Shown: piece by piece, positions 9,395 through 17,293 of the stretch
Layout: each line of letters begins with the position of its first letter
Numbering within the stretch: position 1 is the stretch's first letter
Source: DASVHS01 sp035468985
Lineage (GTDB): Bacteria; Acidobacteriota; Thermoanaerobaculia; Gp7-AA8
Assembly: GCA_035468985.1 (NCBI GenBank)
Contig: DATISF010000043.1
Coordinates: forward strand, 62,001-126,000
Direction: 5' to 3'
Length of the DNA: 64,000 nt
Program-made: the position numbers and the translations under genes
The notes under the pieces: generated by a model
What the model saw: the letters and a program-made list of their open reading frames with translations, nothing else
Databases searched by the model: none
What the model was told of the DNA's origin: nothing

Positions 9395-10361
9395 AACAAC
9401 ATACCTGGACGCAATCCGAACAGCGATGGCCGAAGAGATGGAGCGCGACGAGCGCGTCTTTCTCATCGGCGAGGACGTCGGCGTCTACGGCGGCGCGTTC
9501 AAGACCAGCGCGGGCCTGATCGAACGGTTCGGGCCGCAGCGCGTTGTCGACACTCCCATCTCCGAGATCGCCATCGTCGGCGCGGCATCGGGCGCAGCGC
9601 TCATGGGCATGCGTCCGATCGCGGAGATGCAGTTCATCGATTTCATCACCTGCGCGTACGACATGCTCGTCAATTTCACCGCCACGTCGCGATATCGCGT
9701 CGGCAGCAGCTGCCCGATCGTCGTGCGCGGTCCGGCCGGCGCCGGCGTTCACGGCGGGCCGTTCCATTCGCTGAGTCCCGAGGCGATGTTCATGAACCGG
9801 CCCGGGATCAAGATCGTGTCGCCCGGAACGGCATACGACGCGAAGGGCTTGCTCAAGTCCGCGATCCGCGACGATGACCCCGTGCTCTTCATCGAGCACA
9901 AGTTTCTCTACCGCCGCATCAAGGAGGATCTGCCGGCCGAAGACTTCACGGTGCCGATCGGAAAAGCGAACGTTCGCCGCAAGGGAAAGGATCTTTCGAT
10001 CATCACCTGGGGCGCCATGATCTATATCGCCGACGAAGCGGCCGACGAGCTGGCGAACCATGGCGTGAGCGCCGAGATCATCGACCTGCGCTCGATCCTG
10101 CCGTTCGATGAAGAGGCAATTCTCGAATCGGTGTCGAAAACGAATCGCGTGATCATCCTTCACGAAGCGCCGATGACCGGCGGTGCGGGCGCCGAGTTCG
10201 CCGCGCGCATCGCCGAGAAGGCGTTCGATTATCTCGACGCCCCGATCAAGCGCGTGGCCTCGCTCGATGTTCCGACACCCTACTCGCCGCCGCTCGAGGC
10301 GGCCTACCTCCCCAACAAGGACAAAGTGCTCGCCGCGGCGCGCGAGTTGCTCGCCTACTGA
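9387..10361 (+). CDS. 2-oxo acid dehydrogenase E1 component, beta subunit
   Basis: This is 324 residues. It pairs with E1 alpha; the family motifs EDVGVYGG, DTPISE and the C-terminal DVPTPYSPPLE are all present. The ATG at 9387 overlaps the E1 alpha stop by eight bases. This start fits the normal N-terminus (MPETTYLDAIRTAM); the open frame upstream reads through the heptamer array and is not family sequence. No ribosome binding site is visible because the heptamer array occupies that position, so translation may depend on coupling to E1 alpha. It is followed two bases later by a phosphatase-like gene. Confidence 0.94.
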   Translation: MPETTYLDAIRTAMAEEMERDERVFLIGEDVGVYGGAFKTSAGLIERFGPQRVVDTPISEIAIVGAASGAALMGMRPIAEMQFIDFITCAYDMLVNFTATSRYRVGSSCPIVVRGPAGAGVHGGPFHSLSPEAMFMNRPGIKIVSPGTAYDAKGLLKSAIRDDDPVLFIEHKFLYRRIKEDLPAEDFTVPIGKANVRRKGKDLSIITWGAMIYIADEAADELANHGVSAEIIDLRSILPFDEEAILESVSKTNRVIILHEAPMTGGAGAEFAARIAEKAFDYLDAPIKRVASLDVPTPYSPPLEAAYLPNKDKVLAAARELLAY

Positions 10362-10363
10362 CG

Positions 10364-10846
10364 ATGTTCCGGCCCGTCCCGATTGCCGGCGTTTCCGGCC
10401 ACCTCTTTCTCCACAGCATGCCGGGCCGTCACGAGCTCTTCGATGATGCGAAGGCGGCGATCGCCGGCAGCAGAATCCAGCAGGTGATCTGCCTCACGCC
10501 TGATTTCGAGATCGAGGAGAAGAGTCCCCACTACGCCAAAGCGATTGCCGAGGGCGTGCCGTGGGAGCACGTATCGCACCCGGTCTCCGATTTTGGAGTT
10601 CCCGACGACGCGCCGGCGTTTGAACGGCTCGCGCGGAGCGTCGCCGATTCGCTGAAGCGAGGCGAGAACGTGCTCGTCCACTGTGCGGCAGGAATCGGGC
10701 GCACCGGGACGTTCGCCGTTGCCGTGCTTTGCCAGCTCGGGTACGAGTTGCACGAGGCACGCAAGATCGTCTACGAGGCCGGCTCGAGCGCCGAATCGCA
10801 GGCGCAGATCGAATTCCTCGAGAGCATTTGCCGCACGCCATCCTGA
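10364..10846 (+). CDS. Protein tyrosine / dual-specificity phosphatase-like protein
   Basis: This is 160 residues with the Cys-phosphatase signature HCAAGIGRTG (C-x5-R loop) and a possible general-acid Asp in the SDFGVPDD segment. It is probably cytoplasmic, as no signal peptide was seen. The ATG lies two bases after the E1 beta stop, so it is almost certainly in the same transcript as E1 and sits between E1 beta and E2. That position raises the possibility that it dephosphorylates a dehydrogenase subunit, but no kinase gene lies nearby. Its last residues and TGA stop are formed by a dispersed palindromic repeat (CATCCTGAG), so the original C-terminus may have been longer. Confidence 0.85.
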   Translation: MFRPVPIAGVSGHLFLHSMPGRHELFDDAKAAIAGSRIQQVICLTPDFEIEEKSPHYAKAIAEGVPWEHVSHPVSDFGVPDDAPAFERLARSVADSLKRGENVLVHCAAGIGRTGTFAVAVLCQLGYELHEARKIVYEAGSSAESQAQIEFLESICRTPS

Positions 10847-10912
10847 GCCGCGCAGACGGCGAAGGAACTCGAGCTCCGGATTCTGAGATCCTTCGCTGCG
10901 CTCAGGATGACG
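10839..10912. repeat. Dispersed palindromic repeat (CATCCTGAG core), copy after the phosphatase gene
   Basis: CATCCTGAG at 10839 pairs with CTCAGGATG ending about 10910, and inner arms GAAGGAACTC / GAGATCCTTC match the other copies in this window. The TGA in CATCCTGAG is the stop of the upstream gene. The rest of the 252-base gap to E2 (10913-11098) holds no gene that I can recognise. Confidence 0.88.
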
Positions 10913-11098
10913 TGTGGCTAGCGCTTGCGATGCCAGGAACTTTTGGATCACATCCAGGTGTTTCCGGGCGATCGAACGGCAGACGCTCGTACATCTTCCC
11001 GCCCGCGACGTGCCCTGCCAATGTCATCCTGCAGACGACCGGAAGGTTGCTCGCGTGTGACATTTGCATTAAAAAGCGGTCCCGGTGAGGAGTGACGA

Positions 11099-12418
11099 AT
11101 GGCTACCGATGTCCTGATGCCGCAGATGGGTGAGTCGATCGCCGAGGGAACAGTCTCCCGGTGGATCAAGAAAGTGGGAGATCGCGTCGAGCGCGATGAG
11201 CCGCTGCTGGAAATCTCGACCGATAAGGTCGATGCGGAGATCCCCTCCCCGGCCACCGGAACGCTGACCGAGGTGCTCGTTCAGGAAGGGCAGACGGTGG
11301 CGGTGAATTCGGTCGTGGCTCGCATTGCGGCCGAGGGAGAGGCGGCGGCGACCAAGACGGTCGAGACGCCGAAGCCCGCGGCCGAGGCACCGAAGGCTGC
11401 TCCGGCGCCGGCGCCGCCACGGACTGCAGCCCCGGCTCAAGCCGGTGCTCCATCTCCATCGGATCTCCTCACGTCATCGGATAACCTCACGTCGCTCGAA
11501 GAGCGCCGGCGCACGAAGTCCTCGCCGCTCGTCCGCAAGATCGCGAAAGAGAACAACGTCGACATCGCCCAGATCCAGGGATCGGGCGTGTCGGGTCGCG
11601 TGACGAAGACCGACATTCTCGAGTTTCTGCAGCAGCCCGCCGCCGCCGCTCAATCCGCTCCCGCCTCCACGCGCGAGACGCGCGTCGCGCCACAAGCTGC
11701 TCCTCAGTTCGCACCCGGCGAGACCGTCCGCATCGAGCCGCTGTCGGTCATGCGCAAGAAGATCGCCCAGCACATGGTGCTGTCCAAGCAGACCTCCGCT
11801 CACGTCACGACGGCCTTCGAGGTCGACTTCACGGCAATCGAGCGCCTGCGCCAGGAGCACAAGCAGAGCTACAGCGAACGCGGAGCGAAGCTCACGTATT
11901 TGCCGTTCATCGTGCAGGCCGTCATCGAGGGTCTGCGCGCGTTCCCGATCCTCAACGCGTCGATGGACGAGAACAGTGTCATTTACCACCGCGAGCTGAA
12001 CATCGGCATCGCCGTCGCGCTCGAGTGGGGCCTGATCGTTCCCGTGCTGAAGAGAGCCGACGAGAAAAACATTCTCGGCATCGCCCGCGGCATCAGCGAC
12101 CTCGGCGAACGCGCCCGCTCGAAGAAGCTCAGTCCCGAGGATGTGCAGGGCGGAACGTTCACCATCACGAATCCGGGCGTGTTTGGCGGTCTGTGGGGCG
12201 CGCCGATCATCAATCAGCCGCAGGTGGCGATCCTCGGAGTCGGCGGCGTGCACAAACGTCCGGTGGTCATCGAATCAGAGGCGGGCGACTCGATCGCCAT
12301 CCGGTCGATGTGCATCCTGACGCTGACCTTCGATCACCGCCTGGTCGACGGCGCCGTGGCCGACCAGTTCATGGCCCTCCTGAAATCTGTAATCGAGAGC
12401 GGACAGTTTACGATGTAG
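11099..12418 (+). CDS. Dihydrolipoamide acyltransferase (E2) of the 2-oxo acid dehydrogenase complex
   Basis: This is the 439-residue core of the complex; it carries the acyl group on a lipoyl arm and transfers it to CoA. A single lipoyl domain (residues about 2-78) has the lipoylated Lys43 in TDKVDAE. An Ala/Pro-rich linker follows, then a peripheral subunit-binding domain (about 140-175, SSPLVRKIA to GRVTKTD), then the catalytic domain with DHRLVDG (His413). GAGGAG precedes the ATG by a normal distance. Part of the first linker (about residues 110-120) is encoded by a palindromic repeat copy. Lipoylation would depend on the lipB and lipA genes 2-3 kb downstream. Confidence 0.95.
   Translation: MATDVLMPQMGESIAEGTVSRWIKKVGDRVERDEPLLEISTDKVDAEIPSPATGTLTEVLVQEGQTVAVNSVVARIAAEGEAAATKTVETPKPAAEAPKAAPAPAPPRTAAPAQAGAPSPSDLLTSSDNLTSLEERRRTKSSPLVRKIAKENNVDIAQIQGSGVSGRVTKTDILEFLQQPAAAAQSAPASTRETRVAPQAAPQFAPGETVRIEPLSVMRKKIAQHMVLSKQTSAHVTTAFEVDFTAIERLRQEHKQSYSERGAKLTYLPFIVQAVIEGLRAFPILNASMDENSVIYHRELNIGIAVALEWGLIVPVLKRADEKNILGIARGISDLGERARSKKLSPEDVQGGTFTITNPGVFGGLWGAPIINQPQVAILGVGGVHKRPVVIESEAGDSIAIRSMCILTLTFDHRLVDGAVADQFMALLKSVIESGQFTM
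11426..11456. repeat. GC-rich palindromic repeat inside the E2 linker
   Basis: GCAGCCCCGGCTCAAGCCGG belongs to the same family as 25259-25310, 56967-57016 and 60405-60449. It lies in frame in the flexible linker of E2, where an insertion would be tolerated. Confidence 0.7.
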
Positions 12419-14257
12419 CTGCTGCAAGTCCTTCCGGCAGTCCCCGTCCTGCTTTTCGCGCTGAGCGCATCGGCGCAGTACATCCCTCCCATCCCCAGGA
12501 CGGTGGGCGGTGGCCGCGCCCTCCATCACCACGGCGATATCCCTCTTCCCCCTCCGAACGAGCGATGGGTGCGAGCGCGTTCGAAACACTTTCTGACCAT
12601 CAGCGGCGCACCCCCGTGGAGAACGCGCCAGGTGGTCAGCGAGCTGGAAACGGTCGCCGCCGCGCTCCGCGAAGTCGATCGCCACTTTGCCGCCGAAGGT
12701 GAGCCGACGCGGATGATTCTCTTCCCGCGCAGTCGCGATGCCGCGCCGTACCTCGATCTACTTGTCGGCAATCGGTCTGCAGGCGCATTCGTCGTCAGTG
12801 CCGGCGGGGACGGAACGATGCTCATTGATGGCGCACGGCCCTTCGCCGATCGCACGGTCTTCCACGAGCTCGTGCACAACCTGCTGGCGAACAGCGGGAC
12901 GCACCTCCCGCTCTGGCTCGAGGAAGGGATGGCGGATTTCTACAGCACGGCCGAGGTCAACGGGAATGTCGTCAGGCTGGGGCGCCCGGGGGCAGTCACC
13001 GCGGTGATCGGCCGCTCGAACATGCCGGTCGAGGATCTGTCCGCGGTGAAACCCGGCTCGGAGCTGTCGACGGATGTCCGGTTCTACGCCATGGCCTGGA
13101 CCGTCGTCGACTGGATGATGCGTCTCAACCGGGCCGAGTTCTTCGCATTCGTCGATGACGTCGAGCAGGGGACCGCAGCCACCGATGCCTTTCGCAAACA
13201 CTTCCACATGGAGGTGAGCGCGATGCAGCACAGCCTGCAGACATCGGCGCTGCGGCCGCCGGCGACGATGACCGTTCGCCTCCCGGCCCGGCCGGATGCT
13301 CCGGAGCTCCAGCCGCTCGAGCACGACGATGTCCTCCTGGAGCTGGCCACGTTCCTCGGCTCGTTCAGCGCCACGCGACCCGATGCCGAGCGATTTGTCA
13401 CCGCGGTCACGCAACCGAACGCCCGCGCGGTCGCCGCACTGGCTTCCATGCGCGCGCGCGACAAGCGCTACGACGATGCCTGGAAGCTGTTCGATCAGGC
13501 CATGAAGATCGATCCGGCGGACGTTCAGATCCGGCTTGCCTTTGCCGAGTCGCTGCTTCGCAACGCGCTCGGTCCCTTCACAGGAACGACGGACGTCGAG
13601 AAGAGCGATGGACCGCGTTTTCTCAGAGCGCGACAGCTCGCCGCAGAGGCGCTGGCGGCCGGCGGCGATTCGTCGCGTGCGAACGCGGTCATCGGCACGA
13701 GTTATCTCATCGAAGACGATGTGAAGCCGGGAATCGAGGCGCTGCAACTGGCGCGCGGCACGGCGCCGGACCGTTACGACGTTGCGCTGAATCTTTATGC
13801 CCTCCTCCTTCGGAACGGGCAGCGCGAGGAAGCCGAACAGCTGTTTCGCGACATCTCGGCACAGGCACGGACGCCGCAGGCGATTTTTGCGGCGCGTGCG
13901 GTTGCGGTACGCGAACAGCTCGCGCTGGCCAATCGGCTGCTCGGGGAGACACGGGTCGACGAGGCCATCATCATCGTGCAGCAGCTGATGGAGGCGACAC
14001 CCGATCCGGAGGCCAAGGCGGACCTGCAGCATCAGCTCGTGCGACTGCACGAATTGGCCGAGGCGAACCGGCAGATCAACACATACAACGAGGCCATCCG
14101 CGCCGCGAACGCCGGCGAGACGCAGAAGGCCATCGATATGCTCGACCATCTCCTCCAGACCGCTACCGATCCGGATGTCGTGCGCGACGCGACGGACTTC
14201 CGGAAACGCCTTCAGAAGCGCCTGGCGGGAATGCGGCGGTCCCGGCGTCCGCTATAG
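12419..14257 (+). CDS. Secreted TPR protein with peptidase-MA-like (HExxH) domain
   Basis: The N-terminal half carries HELVH followed by EEGMADFY, the HExxH plus downstream Glu pattern of gluzincin zinc peptidases. The C-terminal half (about 330-600) has TPR-like helical repeats. The nearest ordinary start is a GTG at 12503. However, the frame upstream of it, starting right after the E2 stop, encodes a clean signal peptide (LLQVLPAVPVLLFALSASA-Q). The natural start is therefore probably a CTG at 12419 or 12422, about 15 bases after GAGAGCGGA. That gives 612 residues and a periplasmic or secreted product. Its substrate is unknown. It sits between E2 and lipB with almost no spacing, so it may only be a co-transcribed passenger. 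Confidence 0.75.
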   Translation: MLQVLPAVPVLLFALSASAQYIPPIPRTVGGGRALHHHGDIPLPPPNERWVRARSKHFLTISGAPPWRTRQVVSELETVAAALREVDRHFAAEGEPTRMILFPRSRDAAPYLDLLVGNRSAGAFVVSAGGDGTMLIDGARPFADRTVFHELVHNLLANSGTHLPLWLEEGMADFYSTAEVNGNVVRLGRPGAVTAVIGRSNMPVEDLSAVKPGSELSTDVRFYAMAWTVVDWMMRLNRAEFFAFVDDVEQGTAATDAFRKHFHMEVSAMQHSLQTSALRPPATMTVRLPARPDAPELQPLEHDDVLLELATFLGSFSATRPDAERFVTAVTQPNARAVAALASMRARDKRYDDAWKLFDQAMKIDPADVQIRLAFAESLLRNALGPFTGTTDVEKSDGPRFLRARQLAAEALAAGGDSSRANAVIGTSYLIEDDVKPGIEALQLARGTAPDRYDVALNLYALLLRNGQREEAEQLFRDISAQARTPQAIFAARAVAVREQLALANRLLGETRVDEAIIIVQQLMEATPDPEAKADLQHQLVRLHELAEANRQINTYNEAIRAANAGETQKAIDMLDHLLQTATDPDVVRDATDFRKRLQKRLAGMRRSRRPL

Positions 14258-14266
14258 CGATTGCCA

Positions 14267-15337
14267 ATGCGCCGTTGCGATCTTCATCAGCTCCATCTCG
14301 TGACTTACGAGAACGGCATGAAGCTTCAGCAGAAGCTGGCGGAGATGCGCCAGCGCGATGAGATCGACGACCAGCTCCTTCTCCTCGAGCATCCCGCTGT
14401 GATCACCCTCGGCCGCGGCGGCAAGATCGGCAATCTGCTCGCCTCCCCCGATGTGCTTCGCCGCGAGCGCGTCCGCTTCTTCGAGACCACGCGTGGCGGC
14501 GACATCACCTACCACGGCCCCGGCCAGGTCGTCGGCTACCCGATCGTTCACCTCGGGAACGGCAACCGAGACGTGCGCAAGTACGTCACGAAGCTCGAAG
14601 AGGTGTTGATCCGGACCGTCGCCGAATACGGGATCGTGGCGGCGCGCGCCGAGGGAAAGCGCGGGATCTGGGTCGGCAACAACAAGATCGCGGCGATCGG
14701 AGTGCGCATTGCCCGCTGGGTCACCTCCCATGGTTGGGCGCTGAACGTAAACACGAATCTCGATCGCTTCCGGCTCATCACGCCGTGTGGACTGCACGGG
14801 ACGGGCGTGACGTCGATGGAAAGGGAGATCGGTCACCCCGTGGCGATGGACGAAGTGCGCGAGGTCGTGGCCGCCAGATTTGCGGAAGTTTTCGAGCGCG
14901 AGCTCGTCCCGCGCAGCGAAACCATCCGGCTGGTGAAGGTCGTCGTCCGCGACGGCGATCGCGTGCTTCTCCTTCACCGCCGCAGAGAACGCGGCGATTA
15001 CTGGCAGCCGATCACCGGATCGATCGAAGACGGCGAGTCGGCCGACCAGACCGCTCGCCGCGAGATCCTCGAGGAGACCGGCCAGACCGGCGAACCGGTG
15101 TCGCTCGGAATCACGCAATCGTTCATGATCGAATCGCACTTCCTTGCGGCACGTTATCCGTCCCCGATCATCGCCAGCGAAGTCGGATTCACCGCCTCAT
15201 TCGACTCCAACCTCCCCATTCGCCTCGATGGGCTGGAACACGATCAATACGGCTGGTTCACCTTTGGCGAAGCCTATGAAAGGATTCACTGGACCGACGA
15301 TCGGGAAGCGTTGGAGATCGTCGAGGCCAGAACATGA
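14267..15337 (+). CDS. lipB: Octanoyltransferase LipB fused to a C-terminal Nudix hydrolase domain
   Basis: This is 356 residues. The N-terminal domain (about 1-215) is LipB, which moves octanoyl groups from acyl carrier protein to lipoyl domains. The RGGDITYHGPGQ motif, the catalytic Lys140 (NNKIAAIG) and Cys174 (PCGLHGTG) are present. The C-terminal domain (about 220-356) has a full Nudix box (G-x5-E-x7-RE-x2-EE-x-G, about 251-274), so a second hydrolase activity on a nucleoside diphosphate-type substrate is likely. Ordinary LipB is about 210-250 residues, so this is a true fusion. I chose the ATG at 14267 over a TTG six bases upstream; neither has a good ribosome binding site. The stop overlaps the lipA start (ATGA). 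Confidence 0.93.
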   Translation: MRRCDLHQLHLVTYENGMKLQQKLAEMRQRDEIDDQLLLLEHPAVITLGRGGKIGNLLASPDVLRRERVRFFETTRGGDITYHGPGQVVGYPIVHLGNGNRDVRKYVTKLEEVLIRTVAEYGIVAARAEGKRGIWVGNNKIAAIGVRIARWVTSHGWALNVNTNLDRFRLITPCGLHGTGVTSMEREIGHPVAMDEVREVVAARFAEVFERELVPRSETIRLVKVVVRDGDRVLLLHRRRERGDYWQPITGSIEDGESADQTARREILEETGQTGEPVSLGITQSFMIESHFLAARYPSPIIASEVGFTASFDSNLPIRLDGLEHDQYGWFTFGEAYERIHWTDDREALEIVEART

Positions 15338-16233
15338 GCACGCCCGTCAACCGCCGCGCAGGCCATCGTCCGGAGTGGCTGAAGATCCGCGTTCCGGGCG
15401 ATCTCGATCAGCTCCCTCTGTCGAAGCTGATGAACGACCTCGCGCTGAACACGGTCTGCCAGGAAGCTCGCTGTCCGAACATCTTCGAATGCTGGAACGC
15501 CGGGACCGCCACGTTCATGATCCTCGGCGAAGTCTGCACGCGCCGATGCACGTTCTGCGCGGTCACGAAGGGCAAGCCCCTGCTCGCCGATCCCGACGAG
15601 CCGAGGAGGGTGGCGGAGGCGGTGGAGAGGATGAGAGTGAGGCATGCCGTGATCACGATGGTGAATCGCGACGACATGCCGGACGGGGGCGCCGATCAGA
15701 TCGCGCAGACGGTGCTTGCGGTCCGGGAGCGCACGGGCGCGAATGTCGAGGTGCTGATCTCCGACCTCGAAGGCAATCGCGACGCGTTGCGCATCGTCAT
15801 CGCCGCGAAGCCGGAAGTCCTTGCGCACAACGTCGAGACCGTGCCGCGGCTCTACCCGCAGGTCCGGCCGGTCGCGAAATACAGGCGCTCGCTCGACCTC
15901 CTCCGCTGGGCCCACGAAGACGGCATGCTCACCAAGTCGAGCATCATGCTCGGCCTCGGCGAGACGGAAGAGGAGATCCTGGAGGTCGCCGCCGACCTGC
16001 GCGGCTGCGGCGTCGACATCTTCACGATGGGCCAGTACCTCGCCCCGACCGGCAACCACCACCCCGTCCGCCGCTACTACACACCCGAGGAATTCGCGGA
16101 GCTCGGCCGCCGCGCACGCGAGCTCGGATTCCGCCACGTCGAGTCCGCCCCGCTCGTCCGGAGCTCGTATATGGCGCACCGCGCGGTCGAAAACGTAGAA
16201 TCGGTCGCGAATGCCGCGGGTCACGTTCGCTGA
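15334..16233 (+). CDS. lipA: Lipoyl synthase
   Basis: This is a 299-residue radical SAM enzyme that inserts two sulfur atoms into protein-bound octanoyl groups. The auxiliary cluster Cys are C42-x4-C47-x5-C53. The radical SAM Cys are C68-x3-C72-x2-C75. The C-terminal RSSY motif (about 276-279) is intact. Its ATG overlaps the LipB-Nudix stop by four bases, and the ferredoxin gene starts 23 bases before its end, so the three genes are tightly coupled. LipA consumes its auxiliary cluster as the sulfur source, so it needs cluster repair; the next three genes look suited to that job. Confidence 0.97.
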   Translation: MSTPVNRRAGHRPEWLKIRVPGDLDQLPLSKLMNDLALNTVCQEARCPNIFECWNAGTATFMILGEVCTRRCTFCAVTKGKPLLADPDEPRRVAEAVERMRVRHAVITMVNRDDMPDGGADQIAQTVLAVRERTGANVEVLISDLEGNRDALRIVIAAKPEVLAHNVETVPRLYPQVRPVAKYRRSLDLLRWAHEDGMLTKSSIMLGLGETEEEILEVAADLRGCGVDIFTMGQYLAPTGNHHPVRRYYTPEEFAELGRRARELGFRHVESAPLVRSSYMAHRAVENVESVANAAGHVR

Positions 16234-16489
16234 CGAGGGAAAATCGGCGGACTTTCCGGCGGGGAAAGCCGTGCTTTCCTGTGCCCTCGATATGAATGTG
16301 GGAATCAGCCATGTCTGCGGCGGAGACGGTGCGTGTGGAACATGCAGGATCGAAGTCGTGGAAGGCTGGTCGAATCTGACGCCGCCCACGCCGGACGAGA
16401 CGTACAAAGAGCTCGAAGAGCCGCACAGGCTGTCCTGCCAGGCAAAGCTGGTGGGAGATGTGATTGTGAAGGTAGCGAAGATCGAATGA
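16211..16489 (+). CDS. [2Fe-2S] ferredoxin
   Basis: This is 92 residues with the plant/adrenodoxin-type cluster motif C36-x5-C42-x2-C45 and a distant Cys76 (HRLSCQA). It is a small soluble electron carrier. It overlaps the 3' end of lipA by 23 bases, so its expression is tied to lipA. A likely role is delivering electrons to LipA, either for SAM cleavage or for rebuilding its cluster, in line with the reported support of human lipoyl synthase by FDX1. That role is inferred from position and family. Confidence 0.92.
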   Translation: MPRVTFADEGKSADFPAGKAVLSCALDMNVGISHVCGGDGACGTCRIEVVEGWSNLTPPTPDETYKELEEPHRLSCQAKLVGDVIVKVAKIE

Positions 16490-16499
16490 CGAGGTTGCC

Positions 16500-17009
16500 A
16501 TGACGACAGCAGTAGCCACTCCGGCGTCCCTCAGCGAGCAGCAGCTCGGACTGATGTTTCAGTACACCGTCGAGGCCTACAAAACGTTCGAGAAGCTCGC
16601 CGAGAATCTCCCCAATCCGATGACGGCGACGATGTTCAAGCAGTTCGCGGCCGACGAGCGCGGGAACCGCGATCTGATCGAGATGAAGGTCGCCGCCTCG
16701 CCGAAGGCGCGCATCCGCGCGACCCTCGGCGCCGACCTGACGTTCCAGGACATCCTGGAAGGGAGTCTCTCGTATCGCGAGACGACGGAGTTTCTGATTG
16801 GGCGGGAACGCGCCATGGAGAAGAAGCTCACCGAGTTCAGCCGCGGCGCGACTGTCGGCGACCGCTATCTGCTCGTCTATCTGATTGCCGGAAAGCGGGC
16901 CCACGCCGTGGAGCTCGAACGTGAGCTGGAGCTGTTGAAGCTCGACGGGGACTGGTTCCGCCGCGAAGATGCGGAGTCGCGCATCATTCACGGCATGTTG
17001 AAGGAATGA
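16500..17009 (+). CDS. Ferritin-like helical protein, possibly degenerate
   Basis: This is 169 residues, mostly helical, with a four-helix ferritin-like pattern: a Tyr/Glu-rich first helix (LMFQYTVEAYKTFEKLAE), a second with FAADERGNRDLIEMK, a third with Arg/Glu and a fourth with KRAHAVELEREL. The usual diiron ExxH in the second helix reads DERGN without His, so iron binding may be lost or altered. It lies 10 bases after the ferredoxin and overlaps the IscA-like gene by four bases (ATGA). It could be an iron store for Fe-S assembly, a helper protein or a relic. The family assignment is moderate. Confidence 0.6.
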   Translation: MTTAVATPASLSEQQLGLMFQYTVEAYKTFEKLAENLPNPMTATMFKQFAADERGNRDLIEMKVAASPKARIRATLGADLTFQDILEGSLSYRETTEFLIGRERAMEKKLTEFSRGATVGDRYLLVYLIAGKRAHAVELERELELLKLDGDWFRREDAESRIIHGMLKE

Positions 17010-17293
17010 ACATCTCACTCTCGCCCGACGCGGCGCAGCATCTCGCCGGAGATCTCGAAGGCCGCATGCTGCGCATCGCGTTCACGACCGGCTGCGGCGG
17101 CTCGGGCTATCGGCTGAGCTACGCGGACTCCGCGAACGAGGGCGACACGATCGTGGCCGTCGACGGAATGCGCGTCGTGCTCGACGACATGGCTGCCTCA
17201 CGTCTCGACGGAGCCGTGATCGAATACGACCCGGACGAAGACGGCTACGTTCTCGATCACCCCGACGCGGTGAACGTGGCCTGGTGCGGCTAG
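17006..17293 (+). CDS. Divergent IscA/HesB-like Fe-S assembly protein
   Basis: This is 95 residues with the A-type carrier fold pattern: an early Cys30 in TTGCGGSGYRLSY and a C-terminal Cys. In IscA the C-terminus is C-G-C, but here the protein ends W-C-G-stop, so one of the three cluster Cys is missing. The TAG stop is part of a CTAG (17290-17293) that borders a repeat element. It is translationally coupled to the ferritin-like gene. The probable role is delivery of iron or Fe-S clusters to LipA or the ferredoxin. The missing Cys leaves activity uncertain. Confidence 0.75.
   Translation: MNISLSPDAAQHLAGDLEGRMLRIAFTTGCGGSGYRLSYADSANEGDTIVAVDGMRVVLDDMAASRLDGAVIEYDPDEDGYVLDHPDAVNVAWCG

Noticed and set aside
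12395..12503. Read-through of the E2 stop to make an E2-peptidase fusion
   Set aside because: The sequence after the stop is a clean signal peptide, which has no use inside a fusion; a separate CTG start is simpler.
17006..17293. Selenocysteine use in the IscA-like protein to explain the missing Cys
   Set aside because: The stop is TAG, not TGA, and no selenocysteine insertion element was seen.
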